49,324 bases of DNA from Methylocella tundrae (lineage in GTDB: Bacteria > Pseudomonadota > Alphaproteobacteria > Rhizobiales > Beijerinckiaceae), in NCBI RefSeq assembly GCF_901905185.1, contig NZ_CABFMQ020000088.1:1-49324 (forward strand), read 5' to 3'. The notes below the pieces were generated by a model, which worked only from the letters and a program-made list of their open reading frames with translations, had not been told where the DNA came from and ran no database searches. Every line of letters begins with the position of its first letter. Within the stretch, counting starts at the first letter, position 1. Made by a program: the position numbers and the translations under genes. Positions 42,151 through 49,324 of this stretch are shown one piece after another.

Positions 42151-43794
42151 ATGGCCAGCAGTGAAGTCGCGCAAGCTTTCGCCGCGCTGGAAGCGCACAA
42201 GCGGCAGATCAGCGGGAGCAGGATCCCGGATTTATTCGCCGCCGATCCGCAGCGATTCGCGCGCTTTTCTATCGCCTTCGACGATCTCCTGTTTGATTTC
42301 TCGAAACACCGCGTCACAGATGAGACGCGAGGGCTGCTGCTCGACCTCGCGCGCGCCGCCAAAGTCGAGGCGCGGCGCGCCGCCCTGTTCAATGGCGATC
42401 CCGTCAATGGCACTGAACATCGCGCGGCCCTGCACATGGCTTTGCGCAATCTCGGCGGCGCGCCGATGCGGGCCGCTGGCGTTGACGTCATGCCGCAGGT
42501 CATCGCCGAGCGGCGCAAGATGGAAGCCTTCGCCGAGCGGGTGCGCAATGGCGAGATCAGGGCGGCCAATGGCGAACGCTTTACCGACATCGTCAACTTC
42601 GGCATCGGCGGCTCGGACCTTGGCCCCGCCATGGCGGCGCGCGCGCTCTCGCCTTTCATCGCCGATCACCTCAGCCTGCATTTCGTCGCCAATGTCGACG
42701 GCGCGGATTTCGCCGATACGATGCGGCGCGTCCCCGTCGAGACGACGCTTTTCATCATCTGCTCCAAGACGTTCACGACGCTGGAGACGATGACCAACGC
42801 CGCGACCGCGCGCAAATATGTCGCGGAAAAGCTTGGAGAGGCGGCGATCGGCTATCATTTCTGCGCCGTCTCGACGCAGCTCGAAAAGATCGCCGCCTTC
42901 GGCATCGCAAGCGATCGCGTGTTCGGCTTCTGGGATTGGGTCGGCGGGCGCTATTCGGTCTGGTCTGCAATCGCGCTTTCGCTGGCGATCGGCATCGGCC
43001 GCGATAATTTCGAGGATTTTCTGCGCGGCGGCGAGGATATCGACCGGCACTTCATGGAGGCGCCGCTCGATCGCAACATTCCCGTGCTGATGGCGCTGCT
43101 CGGCGTCTGGTATCGCAATGTGTTTGGGTTTGCGACCCATGCCGTAATCCCCTACGATCAACGGATGGCGCGCTTTTCCGCCTATCTGCAACAGCTCGAC
43201 ATGGAATCGAACGGCAAGTCGGTCGATCTTTCGGGCGCCGCCGTCACGCGCGCCACCGCCCCCGTCATCTGGGGCGAGCCCGGCACCAATGGCCAGCACG
43301 CTTTTTTTCAGCTGCTGCATCAGGGCACGGAAATCGTGCCGATCGATTTTCTCGTCGCCGCCGAGCCGATCGCGGCCGACGCAAAGCATCACGAAATCCT
43401 GTTCGCGAACTGCCTCGCGCAGAGCCAGGCGCTGATGCAGGGCCGCTCGCTCGCGGAGGTCGTTTCGCTGCTCGAATCACAAAAGCTGAGCCCTGACGCG
43501 ATCAAGGCTCTCGCCCCGCACAAAGTGTTTCAGGGCGACAGGCCGTCGAGCACGTTTCTCTACAGGCAACTGACGCCGCGCACGCTCGGCCGGCTGATCG
43601 CGCTCTATGAGCACAAGGTGTTTGTGCAGGGCGTCATCTGGGACATCAACTCCTTCGATCAATGGGGAGTCGAACTAGGCAAGGAACTGGCGCTCAAACT
43701 CGGCCCCATCGTCTCGGACTCCGGCCTTTCGACGGAAGGCCTCGATTCCTCGACCGCGGGGCTCGTCGAGGCGCGAAGACGTGCGGCGATGTAG
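42151..43794 (+). CDS. pgi: Glucose-6-phosphate isomerase
   Basis: 547 residues, the normal Pgi length. It interconverts glucose-6-phosphate and fructose-6-phosphate in glycolysis/gluconeogenesis. Motifs: FGIGGSDLGPAMAARAL (phosphate-binding), VGGRYSVWSAIALSLAIGIG, the catalytic His context FQLLHQGTE and the Lys region in EHKVFVQGVIWDINSFDQWGVELGK. The ATG at 42151 with GAGG about nine bases upstream fits the family start; the open frame goes further up but without homology. Ends convergently with the inhibitor-like gene. Confidence 0.96.
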   Translation: MASSEVAQAFAALEAHKRQISGSRIPDLFAADPQRFARFSIAFDDLLFDFSKHRVTDETRGLLLDLARAAKVEARRAALFNGDPVNGTEHRAALHMALRNLGGAPMRAAGVDVMPQVIAERRKMEAFAERVRNGEIRAANGERFTDIVNFGIGGSDLGPAMAARALSPFIADHLSLHFVANVDGADFADTMRRVPVETTLFIICSKTFTTLETMTNAATARKYVAEKLGEAAIGYHFCAVSTQLEKIAAFGIASDRVFGFWDWVGGRYSVWSAIALSLAIGIGRDNFEDFLRGGEDIDRHFMEAPLDRNIPVLMALLGVWYRNVFGFATHAVIPYDQRMARFSAYLQQLDMESNGKSVDLSGAAVTRATAPVIWGEPGTNGQHAFFQLLHQGTEIVPIDFLVAAEPIAADAKHHEILFANCLAQSQALMQGRSLAEVVSLLESQKLSPDAIKALAPHKVFQGDRPSSTFLYRQLTPRTLGRLIALYEHKVFVQGVIWDINSFDQWGVELGKELALKLGPIVSDSGLSTEGLDSSTAGLVEARRRAAM

Positions 43795-43829
43795 CGCCGG
43801 ATCAGCCGTCCGCCTGCAAAAACCCTGCC

Positions 43830-44615
43830 CTAAAGCTTTTTCAGGGCGAGGCTTTTGGCGTCTTTGGGGTCTTTGAGCCAGCTGCCGTCCGGCTGCAGGT
43901 CGAGCTGAGCCGTGTGTCCCTTGCGCGCCCTCAGCACGAGCCGTCCGCCCGCGAGGCGCCAGCCCATCGGATCGAAGATCACAATGCCTTGATCGCGGCA
44001 GGCCGGAGACAAAAAGGCTTTGCCGCCGACGTCGAGGGTCACCATGCAGCCGGTGTCACGCCCGCCCTCGCGCAGGACGGCGTAACGCCCCGGCACGTCC
44101 GCGGAACGAAGCGGGGCGGCTTTGACCGGAGCGGCCGCGGGCGGCGCCGCGTCGAGGCGCAACGCGTCTGGCGCAGCGGCGGCATGCCCCGGGGCGCTCA
44201 CAACGAAGGTCAGCCGATAGGTTTCGCCCTGCGTCCCCGTCGCGACAAGGGCGTCATTCTCCATCGTAAAATAGAGCAGAGGAGCGCCATTGACATCCGC
44301 GAGGTCGAGATGCGCGCTGTCCGGCAAACCCCAGGCGACGATATTCGACAGGACCGGCAAGGCGCGCCGGCATCCGGCGGGCATGCCGATGTAAAAGCCG
44401 CCATGTATCTGCTCGCCCCGCAAAGTCAGGCGGCAGGTCTTGTTGCTGCCTTCGAGCGACAGTTCCCATTGGCCGAGGACGGCCTGAGGACTGTCGAGGG
44501 TCAGCGCGCAAAGAGGCGAGGCCGATAACGCGAGTCCCCAGCTGGCGAGGCCAAGAAGAAGAGACCGCAGGGGCGGCCCCGCGCGGACGGCTTTGTTTCT
44601 CAATTTATGGCGCAT
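43830..44615 (-). CDS. AprI/Inh-family metalloprotease inhibitor-like protein, two domains
   Basis: 261 residues with a signal peptide (about 1-37, ending LSASPLCA). Two repeats of the Inh beta-barrel pattern are visible: QAVLGQWELSLEGSNKTCRLTL...GCRRALPVLSNIVAWGL and VPGRYAVLREGGRDTGCMVTLDVGG...ACRDQGIVIFDPMGWRL, each with the Cys pair of the fold. Single-domain relatives block secreted serralysin-type proteases in the periplasm. The linker between them is Ala/Pro-rich (APGHAAAAPDALRLDAAPPAAAP). No protease gene is adjacent, so the target is unknown. ATG 44615 is the start that gives a signal peptide. Confidence 0.75.
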   Translation of the reverse strand: MRHKLRNKAVRAGPPLRSLLLGLASWGLALSASPLCALTLDSPQAVLGQWELSLEGSNKTCRLTLRGEQIHGGFYIGMPAGCRRALPVLSNIVAWGLPDSAHLDLADVNGAPLLYFTMENDALVATGTQGETYRLTFVVSAPGHAAAAPDALRLDAAPPAAAPVKAAPLRSADVPGRYAVLREGGRDTGCMVTLDVGGKAFLSPACRDQGIVIFDPMGWRLAGGRLVLRARKGHTAQLDLQPDGSWLKDPKDAKSLALKKL

Positions 44616-44884
44616 GATCGCTGATAACGCTCGAGCCGGGTTCGCACAAGAACCGAAAAGACTATAAAGGAAAGCCGCGCGCCGCCAATATGGATGGGGC
44701 GCTTCGACACGGTTTGGCCGCGCCGCCCTGCTGGCGAGCCGGAACCGGCGCGGAAACCTTGATGGATTTGCTAAAAATTTGCCGACATTTCGGACAAGAT
44801 TTTGCGTTACAAAGACGTCGGACAAACACGTTGGGCGGCCGCGTTGATTCGAACTGCATTCATCGCGCGCCGAGGAGATCGCCC

Positions 44885-45703
44885 TTGATTCGCCTTGTCG
44901 GCCTCGCATTTGCTCTTGGCCTTGGTTTGCAGCTTGGCTTCGCTCCCGCCCGCGCGGAGATCGTGCGCGCGCGCTACGCCGTGAGTTTGGTCGGACTGCA
45001 TATTGGCGACGCCGCCGCCGTCGGGTCGCTGGACTCCAATAAATACCGCATTGATTTCAATGCAAAATTAACTGGCGTCGCGGCGCTGGTCGCCGACGTC
45101 AGAATGGCCCTGACCTCGACCGGCTCGATGCGGAGCGGCTCACTCGCGCCCGCGACCTATGCAACGACGTCCGGCAATTCGCAGGAAACCCGCACCGTCC
45201 GCATGGCGCTCGTCGGCGGCAACGTCAAGGCTGTCGATATTTCCCCGCCCTGGGAGGACAGGGACGGCCGCGTTCCCGTCACGGAAAGCCATAGGCGCAA
45301 TGTTCTCGACCCGACCAGCGCCTTCATCATGGCGGTGCCGAACGGCCAGCCGCTCGTCGGCCCATCCGCGTGCAATCGCCGCATCCCCGTTTACGACGGC
45401 TTCGTGCGCTTCGACATCACGCTGATGTATACAGGCACGCGCACCGTTTCGATCCCCGGCTATTCAGGCCCGGTCTCGGTCTGCGCCGCGCGCTATACGC
45501 CGATCGCGGGCCACAAGCGGGATTCGCGTTCGACCCGTTTCATGGCGGAGAACCGGCAGATCCAGGTCTGGCTGGCCCCGGTCGAGGGCGCCCATGTCGT
45601 CGTCCCGCTGCGCGTCGAGCTGATGACGCTCGCCGGCGAAGCACTCATCGAGGCGGTGGAGTTTTCGGTCGAGCCGAGCAGCGTCACCGCCGCGACCCAT
45701 TAG
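44885..45703 (+). CDS. DUF3108 family secreted protein
   Basis: 272 residues. The signal peptide reads (L/M)IRLVGLAFALGLGLQLGFAPARA and is followed by EIVRARYAVSLVGLHIGDAA, the usual DUF3108 opening, and the family motif VDISPPWEDRDGRVPVTESHRRNVLDPTSAF. The start is a TTG with GAGGAG eight bases upstream; no ATG is better placed. The role is unknown (periplasmic, perhaps outer-membrane-associated). The stop codon TAG is the first three bases of the repeat at 45701-45809. Confidence 0.83.
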   Translation: MIRLVGLAFALGLGLQLGFAPARAEIVRARYAVSLVGLHIGDAAAVGSLDSNKYRIDFNAKLTGVAALVADVRMALTSTGSMRSGSLAPATYATTSGNSQETRTVRMALVGGNVKAVDISPPWEDRDGRVPVTESHRRNVLDPTSAFIMAVPNGQPLVGPSACNRRIPVYDGFVRFDITLMYTGTRTVSIPGYSGPVSVCAARYTPIAGHKRDSRSTRFMAENRQIQVWLAPVEGAHVVVPLRVELMTLAGEALIEAVEFSVEPSSVTAATH

Positions 45704-45809
45704 AGCATGACGCCGAAAAGTTGCAGACTTTTCGGGCCCACATCATGCGGTGAAACAAAGGCTTAGAGAGCGAAATGCGATTCCGCTTGAACGCATTCCG
45801 CTCGAGAGC
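45701..45809. repeat. TAGAGCAT-type palindromic repeat element, copy 2
   Basis: Begins TAGAGCATGA and contains the hairpins CCGAAAAG-ttgcaga-CTTTTCGG (45713-45735), GCATGA/TCATGC (45705-45748), and GAGCG-a-AATGCG with CGCATTCCGCTC (45768-45803). It resembles copy 1 at 27983-28100 in its TAGAGCA edge and overall two-hairpin plan, not base for base. The leading TAG is also the stop codon of the DUF3108 gene. Confidence 0.75.
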
Positions 45810-45939
45810 ATCCGTTTTTTTTCCAAGGCGGCTTAGGCTTCCATCGCCGATCGTTTTTGATGAGGGCGTCAGCGTCGAGCCGGCCATGATCCGGGCCTCG
45901 ACAGCCGCGACATGACGATTCCCTCCCAAGTCTCCGGCA

Positions 45940-46722
45940 TCAGAGATAGGCGCCGCCGGACGCCTCGATGCGCTGCCCGTTCACCCAGCGGTTATCATCG
46001 GACAGCAGCGAGGCGATCATCGGCCCGATGTCGTCCGGCAAGCCGGCCCGTCCGAGCGCCGTCTGCGAGGCGACGCTTCGATTGGCCTCGGGGTTGTCGC
46101 GCACCAAGCCGCCGCTAAAGTCGGTCTCGATCGCGCCCGGCGCAACCGTGTTGACGGCAATGCCGCGCGGGCCGAGCTCCTTTGCCAGATAGCGGGTCAG
46201 CACTTCGATGGCGCCCTTTGTCGCGGCATAGGCCGAGCGGCCGGGCAGGGTGAAGCGGGCAAGGCCCGAGGAAAGATTCACGATGCGCCCGCCATCGGCG
46301 ATGAGCGGCAGCAGCTTCTGCGTCAGGAAAAACACGCCCTTGAGATTGACGTTGATCAGCCTGTCGAAATCAGCCTCCGTCGTCTGCGCGAAGGCGGCAT
46401 GGACGCCGATTCCCGCGTTATTAACGAGATAATCGAACCTTTCGACGCCGAAGCTTTCCTTCAGTGTCTTCGCCAGCTGCGCGGCAAAGCCGTCGAAAGA
46501 CGCGCTGTCGCCGGTGTCGAGCTGCAAGGCGGCGGCCTTTTGGCCGAAGGCCTCGATCGCCGAAACGGCGGACTTCGCCTCATCCCGGTTGGAGTGATAG
46601 GTGATGATGACGTCGACGCCTTTGCTGGCGAGGCTCAGCGCGGTGTTGCGGCCAAGGCCGCGGCTGGCGCCGGTCACGAGCGCTACTCTGTTGTGGCGGG
46701 CGTCATGTTCGATGGTCGGCAT
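45940..46722 (-). CDS. Short-chain dehydrogenase/reductase
   Basis: 260 residues, the classic SDR layout: NAD(P)-binding TGASRGLG (about 17-24), NNAG (about 101-104), the catalytic Ser (VNLSSGLA) with YAATK (Tyr-x3-Lys), and PGAIETDF. The Y-H-S-N after beta-2 points to NADP. Substrate unknown. It is divergent from an AraC-type regulator, which probably controls it. Confidence 0.93.
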   Translation of the reverse strand: MPTIEHDARHNRVALVTGASRGLGRNTALSLASKGVDVIITYHSNRDEAKSAVSAIEAFGQKAAALQLDTGDSASFDGFAAQLAKTLKESFGVERFDYLVNNAGIGVHAAFAQTTEADFDRLINVNLKGVFFLTQKLLPLIADGGRIVNLSSGLARFTLPGRSAYAATKGAIEVLTRYLAKELGPRGIAVNTVAPGAIETDFSGGLVRDNPEANRSVASQTALGRAGLPDDIGPMIASLLSDDNRWVNGQRIEASGGAYL

Positions 46723-46876
46723 TGGCTTTTCTCCGTGAGCTCGTGTGAGGCGGAAGCTACCGCGCCGACTGTCCCTGCTGAATGCCCGGATATTCGAATT
46801 ATTTGCCTAATCCTCCAGCCGCCCTTGGCGTCGCAGCGCGGCAAGCGCTATGTTGGATCGTCCGCGGAGATTTCGC

Positions 46877-47776
46877 ATGTCGTCAGCCTTGAGAGACGCC
46901 GTTCTCGCCTATACCGACACGCGTGCGAGCAGCGGCGCGTTTTACGCAACTGGCGTCGAAGCGCTGATGCTGATGCGATCCGATCGGCCGACTTCGCCTC
47001 GGCACGCGCTCTATAAGCCGGCGTTATGCATTAACGTGCAGGGCGCCAAGCAGGTCATGCTCGGCGATGAGGTTTTTGACTATGGCGAGCTGCAATATCT
47101 GGTGGTCAGCCTGGATTTGCCCATTCTCGGAAGGGTGACGCACGCGGCCCCGGGCAAACCTTTCCTTGCGATGGTCATCGAGATCGACGTCAATCTCATG
47201 CGCGAGGTCATGGAGCAGTTCGCCGAGCCGGCAGATCCAATCGCCGCAACTGACCGAAGCCTTGGCGTCTTCGTCGGCGACTTCGGGCCGCCGCTGATCG
47301 ACTGCGCATTGCGATTGATGCGCCTGCTGAAGACGCCGCACGCCATCCCGGCGCTCTATCCCTCGATCATGCGGGAATTGTATTATTGGCTGCTGACCGG
47401 CCCTGACGGGGCGGCGATCCGGCGCCTGACGCTGCCCGATAGCCATACCCAACGCATCGCCAGGGCAATCCATGTCATGCGGAAAGAATTCGCAAGCCCG
47501 GTGCGCATCGAGCGCCTTGCCGCCGTCGCCCATATGAGCCCGTCGTCTTTCCACCACCATTTCAAGGCGATGACCTCGCTGACGCCGCTGCAATATCAAA
47601 AACAGTTAAGGCTGCTCGAAGCCCGCCGCCTCATGCTGGCGGAAGCCGCCAATGCGACGAGCGCCGCCTATCGGGTCGGCTATGAGAGCGCCTCGCAATT
47701 CAGCCGGGAATATGCGCGCATGTTCGGCGCGCCTCCGAGGCGCGACGCCGTCGAATTGCGCTCCCCTCCCGCGTAA
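46877..47776 (+). CDS. AraC-family transcriptional regulator
   Basis: 299 residues. The N-terminal region (about 20-180) is the AraC_N-type arabinose-like domain (CINVQGAKQVMLGDEVFDYGELQYLVVSLDLP). The C-terminal double helix-turn-helix domain (about 195-295) reads RIARAIHVMRKEFASPVRIERLAAVAHMSPSSFHHHFKAMTSLTPLQYQKQLRLLEARRLML and AYRVGYESASQFSREYARMFGAPPRRD. GGAGA about seven bases before ATG 46877 fits. The gene is divergent from the SDR gene; this AraC/SDR pairing is common, and the regulator likely activates the SDR. Confidence 0.92.
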   Translation: MSSALRDAVLAYTDTRASSGAFYATGVEALMLMRSDRPTSPRHALYKPALCINVQGAKQVMLGDEVFDYGELQYLVVSLDLPILGRVTHAAPGKPFLAMVIEIDVNLMREVMEQFAEPADPIAATDRSLGVFVGDFGPPLIDCALRLMRLLKTPHAIPALYPSIMRELYYWLLTGPDGAAIRRLTLPDSHTQRIARAIHVMRKEFASPVRIERLAAVAHMSPSSFHHHFKAMTSLTPLQYQKQLRLLEARRLMLAEAANATSAAYRVGYESASQFSREYARMFGAPPRRDAVELRSPPA

Positions 47777-47813
47777 GGGCGTCGGCGACAGCCGTCGCGC
47801 CGTTCGAGCCCGA

Positions 47814-49324
47814 TCAATCGCCCTTTTTGGCCAGCGCCGCCTGCGCCGCGGCCAATCTTGCGATCGGCACGCGGAAGGGTGAGCAGGACACATAGCTGAG
47901 GCCGATTTTCTCGCAGAAGGCGATCGAATGCGGATCGCCGCCATGTTCGCCGCAGATGCCGAGCTTGATGTCGGGCCGGGTTTTGCGTCCGCGCTCGGCG
48001 GCTATTTCGACGAGTTCGCCGACGCCGTCCTGATCGATCGTGACGAAGGGATCAGCCGGCAGGATGCCTTTCGCCGTGTAGCGCCCAAGGAATGAGGCGG
48101 CGTCGTCGCGCGAGATGCCAAGGCCCGTCTGGGTGAGGTCATTGGTGCCGAAGGAGAAGAACTCCGCCGTCTCGGCGATTTCGGCGGCGCGCAGGCACGC
48201 GCGGGGCAGCTCGATCATCGTGCCGACATGGTAGGGGATGGTTTCCCCCGTCTCTTTCGCCACCGTCTGCGCCATTTGGTCGATCGTCGCCCGCACCAGA
48301 TCAAATTCGGCCTTGGCGATAACGAGCGGGACCATGATCTCGGGCGTCACGACTCTGCCGGTCTGCTTTCCGGCGGCGATAGCGCCCTCGAAGATCGCGC
48401 GCGCCTGCATTTCGGCGATCTCGGGGAAGGCGATCGCCAGCCGGCAGCCGCGAAAGCCGAGCATCGGATTGAATTCATGCAATTCGGCGGCCCGGCGCTT
48501 GAGGGCGTCGGCTGAGACGCCCATTGACGCGGCGACCTCTGCGATCTCTTCGTCCGATTGCGGCAGAAACTCATGCAGCGGCGGATCGAGCAGGCGGATC
48601 GTCACCGGCAGGCCGGACATGATCTCGAACAGCTCGGCGAAATCGCTGCGCTGCATGGGCAAAAGCTTGGCCAAAGCCTTGCGCCGTCCGGCCTCATCAT
48701 CGGCGAGGATCATCTCGCGCACCGCGATGATGCGGTCGCCCTCGAAGAACATATGCTCCGTCCGGCAGAGCCCGATGCCTTCGGCGCCGAACTGGCGCGC
48801 AATCCGGGCGTCCTGCGGCGTCTCTGCGTTGGCGCGCACGGCCATCCGGCGGATCGCGTCGGCCCAGCCCATCAGCGCCTGAAATTCGCCGGAGAGCTCG
48901 GGTTTCTGCATGGCGATTTCGCCCTGGAGCACCTGGCCCGCCGCGCCGTCGATCGTGATGATGTCGCCTTTCGAGAACTCGACGCCGCCGGCCGTCATCT
49001 TCTCGGTCTTGTAATCGATGCGGATTGTTCCGGCGCCGGATACGCAGGGCTTGCCCATGCCGCGCGCCACCACGGCCGCATGGGAGGTCATGCCGCCGCG
49101 CGTCGTCAGAATGCCCTCGGCGACATTCATGCCGTGGATGTCGTCCGGGCTCGTCTCGATGCGCACGAGGATCACGGCTTTGCCCGCCGCCTTGGCTGTC
49201 TCGGCGTCCTCGGAACTGAAGACGATCTCGCCGCTCGCAGCGCCCGGCGAAGCCGGCAGGCCGGTCGCGACGATTTTGCGCTCGGCCTTTGGGTCAATCG
49301 TCGGATGGAGCAACTGGTCGAGCG
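47814..49324 (-). CDS. ppdK: Pyruvate phosphate dikinase, C-terminal part (5' end beyond window)
   Basis: About 503 residues are present, the central and C-terminal parts of an enzyme of about 890. It converts pyruvate, ATP and phosphate to PEP, AMP and PPi, or the reverse. The phosphohistidine domain shows GGMTSHAAVVARGMGKPCVSGAG. The PEP/pyruvate TIM barrel carries GIGLCRTEHMFFEGDRI, EFNPMLGFRGCRLAI, and the catalytic Cys in LGICGEHGGDP. The N-terminal ATP-grasp domain lies to the right of 49324. Confidence 0.95.
   Translation of the reverse strand, partial: LDQLLHPTIDPKAERKIVATGLPASPGAASGEIVFSSEDAETAKAAGKAVILVRIETSPDDIHGMNVAEGILTTRGGMTSHAAVVARGMGKPCVSGAGTIRIDYKTEKMTAGGVEFSKGDIITIDGAAGQVLQGEIAMQKPELSGEFQALMGWADAIRRMAVRANAETPQDARIARQFGAEGIGLCRTEHMFFEGDRIIAVREMILADDEAGRRKALAKLLPMQRSDFAELFEIMSGLPVTIRLLDPPLHEFLPQSDEEIAEVAASMGVSADALKRRAAELHEFNPMLGFRGCRLAIAFPEIAEMQARAIFEGAIAAGKQTGRVVTPEIMVPLVIAKAEFDLVRATIDQMAQTVAKETGETIPYHVGTMIELPRACLRAAEIAETAEFFSFGTNDLTQTGLGISRDDAASFLGRYTAKGILPADPFVTIDQDGVGELVEIAAERGRKTRPDIKLGICGEHGGDPHSIAFCEKIGLSYVSCSPFRVPIARLAAAQAALAKKGD

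Noticed and set aside
42232..43392. Minus-strand open frame of 386 codons
   Set aside because: Antisense to pgi, which is a complete conserved gene.

Overview
The window looks like the chromosome of a GC-rich alphaproteobacterium of the order Hyphomicrobiales (Rhizobiales), probably near Beijerinckiaceae/Methylocella-type bacteria. The signs are the rpsM-rpsK-rpoA-rplQ block followed by a Do-like protease and rarA, the rplM-rpsI-argC block next to ctaA, a DUF2842 gene, an HpnP-type hopanoid C-2 methylase, a glnK-amtB pair, and palindromic repeats starting TAGAGCAT. The placement is inference from gene content and protein style; no database search was possible.

Layout. Bases 1-877 are an accessory edge: the right end of an IS21-type element sits inside the first ~80 codons of an SNF2-type (DISARM-like) helicase gene, next to a tRNA-Gly(GCC) gene (878-952, minus) with its own terminator. 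From 1149 the conserved core starts: a candidate promoter, then rpsM, rpsK, rpoA and rplQ, followed by a periplasmic HtrA-type protease and rarA. Bases 7058-11730 (minus) hold a large autotransporter with an unusual N-terminal domain and the hopanoid methylase. Bases 12252-18473 (plus) hold a secreted caspase-fold/SUMF1 fusion that has lost its catalytic residues, then an RND efflux adaptor, an RND pump and a small secreted protein. Bases 18545-23112 (minus) form a tight three-gene unit: sensor histidine kinase, response regulator-cyclase, and an HELIH metalloprotease of NleD/M91 style.

Bases 23344-29726 mix small metabolic and envelope genes (DUF2147, aldose epimerase-like, folD, a Wzz-type protein, DUF2842, ctaA, CoA-binding). 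Bases 29985-31996 hold rplM-rpsI, a textbook terminator and argC. Bases 32164-39546 hold a CarS-like membrane protein, a metallophosphoesterase, a CnoX-like thioredoxin, an alpha/beta hydrolase that appears to start at CTG, a LON-domain protein, a UPF0434 protein, a secreted Ntn hydrolase, an isoprenylcysteine-methyltransferase-like membrane protein and acyl-CoA thioesterase II. Bases 39900-41934 are a nitrogen-control unit: a sigma-54 promoter, glnK and amtB, closed by a strong terminator. Then come pgi, a two-domain AprI/Inh-like inhibitor, a DUF3108 protein, a divergent SDR/AraC pair and the 3' part of pyruvate phosphate dikinase, which runs off the right edge.

The most interesting items are the kinase-cyclase-metalloprotease operon, the secreted pseudo-caspase/SUMF1 fusion, the missing canonical start codon of the alpha/beta hydrolase, the PEP-CTERM-like domain fused to an autotransporter, and the IS21 insertion into a defence-type helicase beside tRNA-Gly. 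No CRISPR array, rRNA or riboswitch was recognised.
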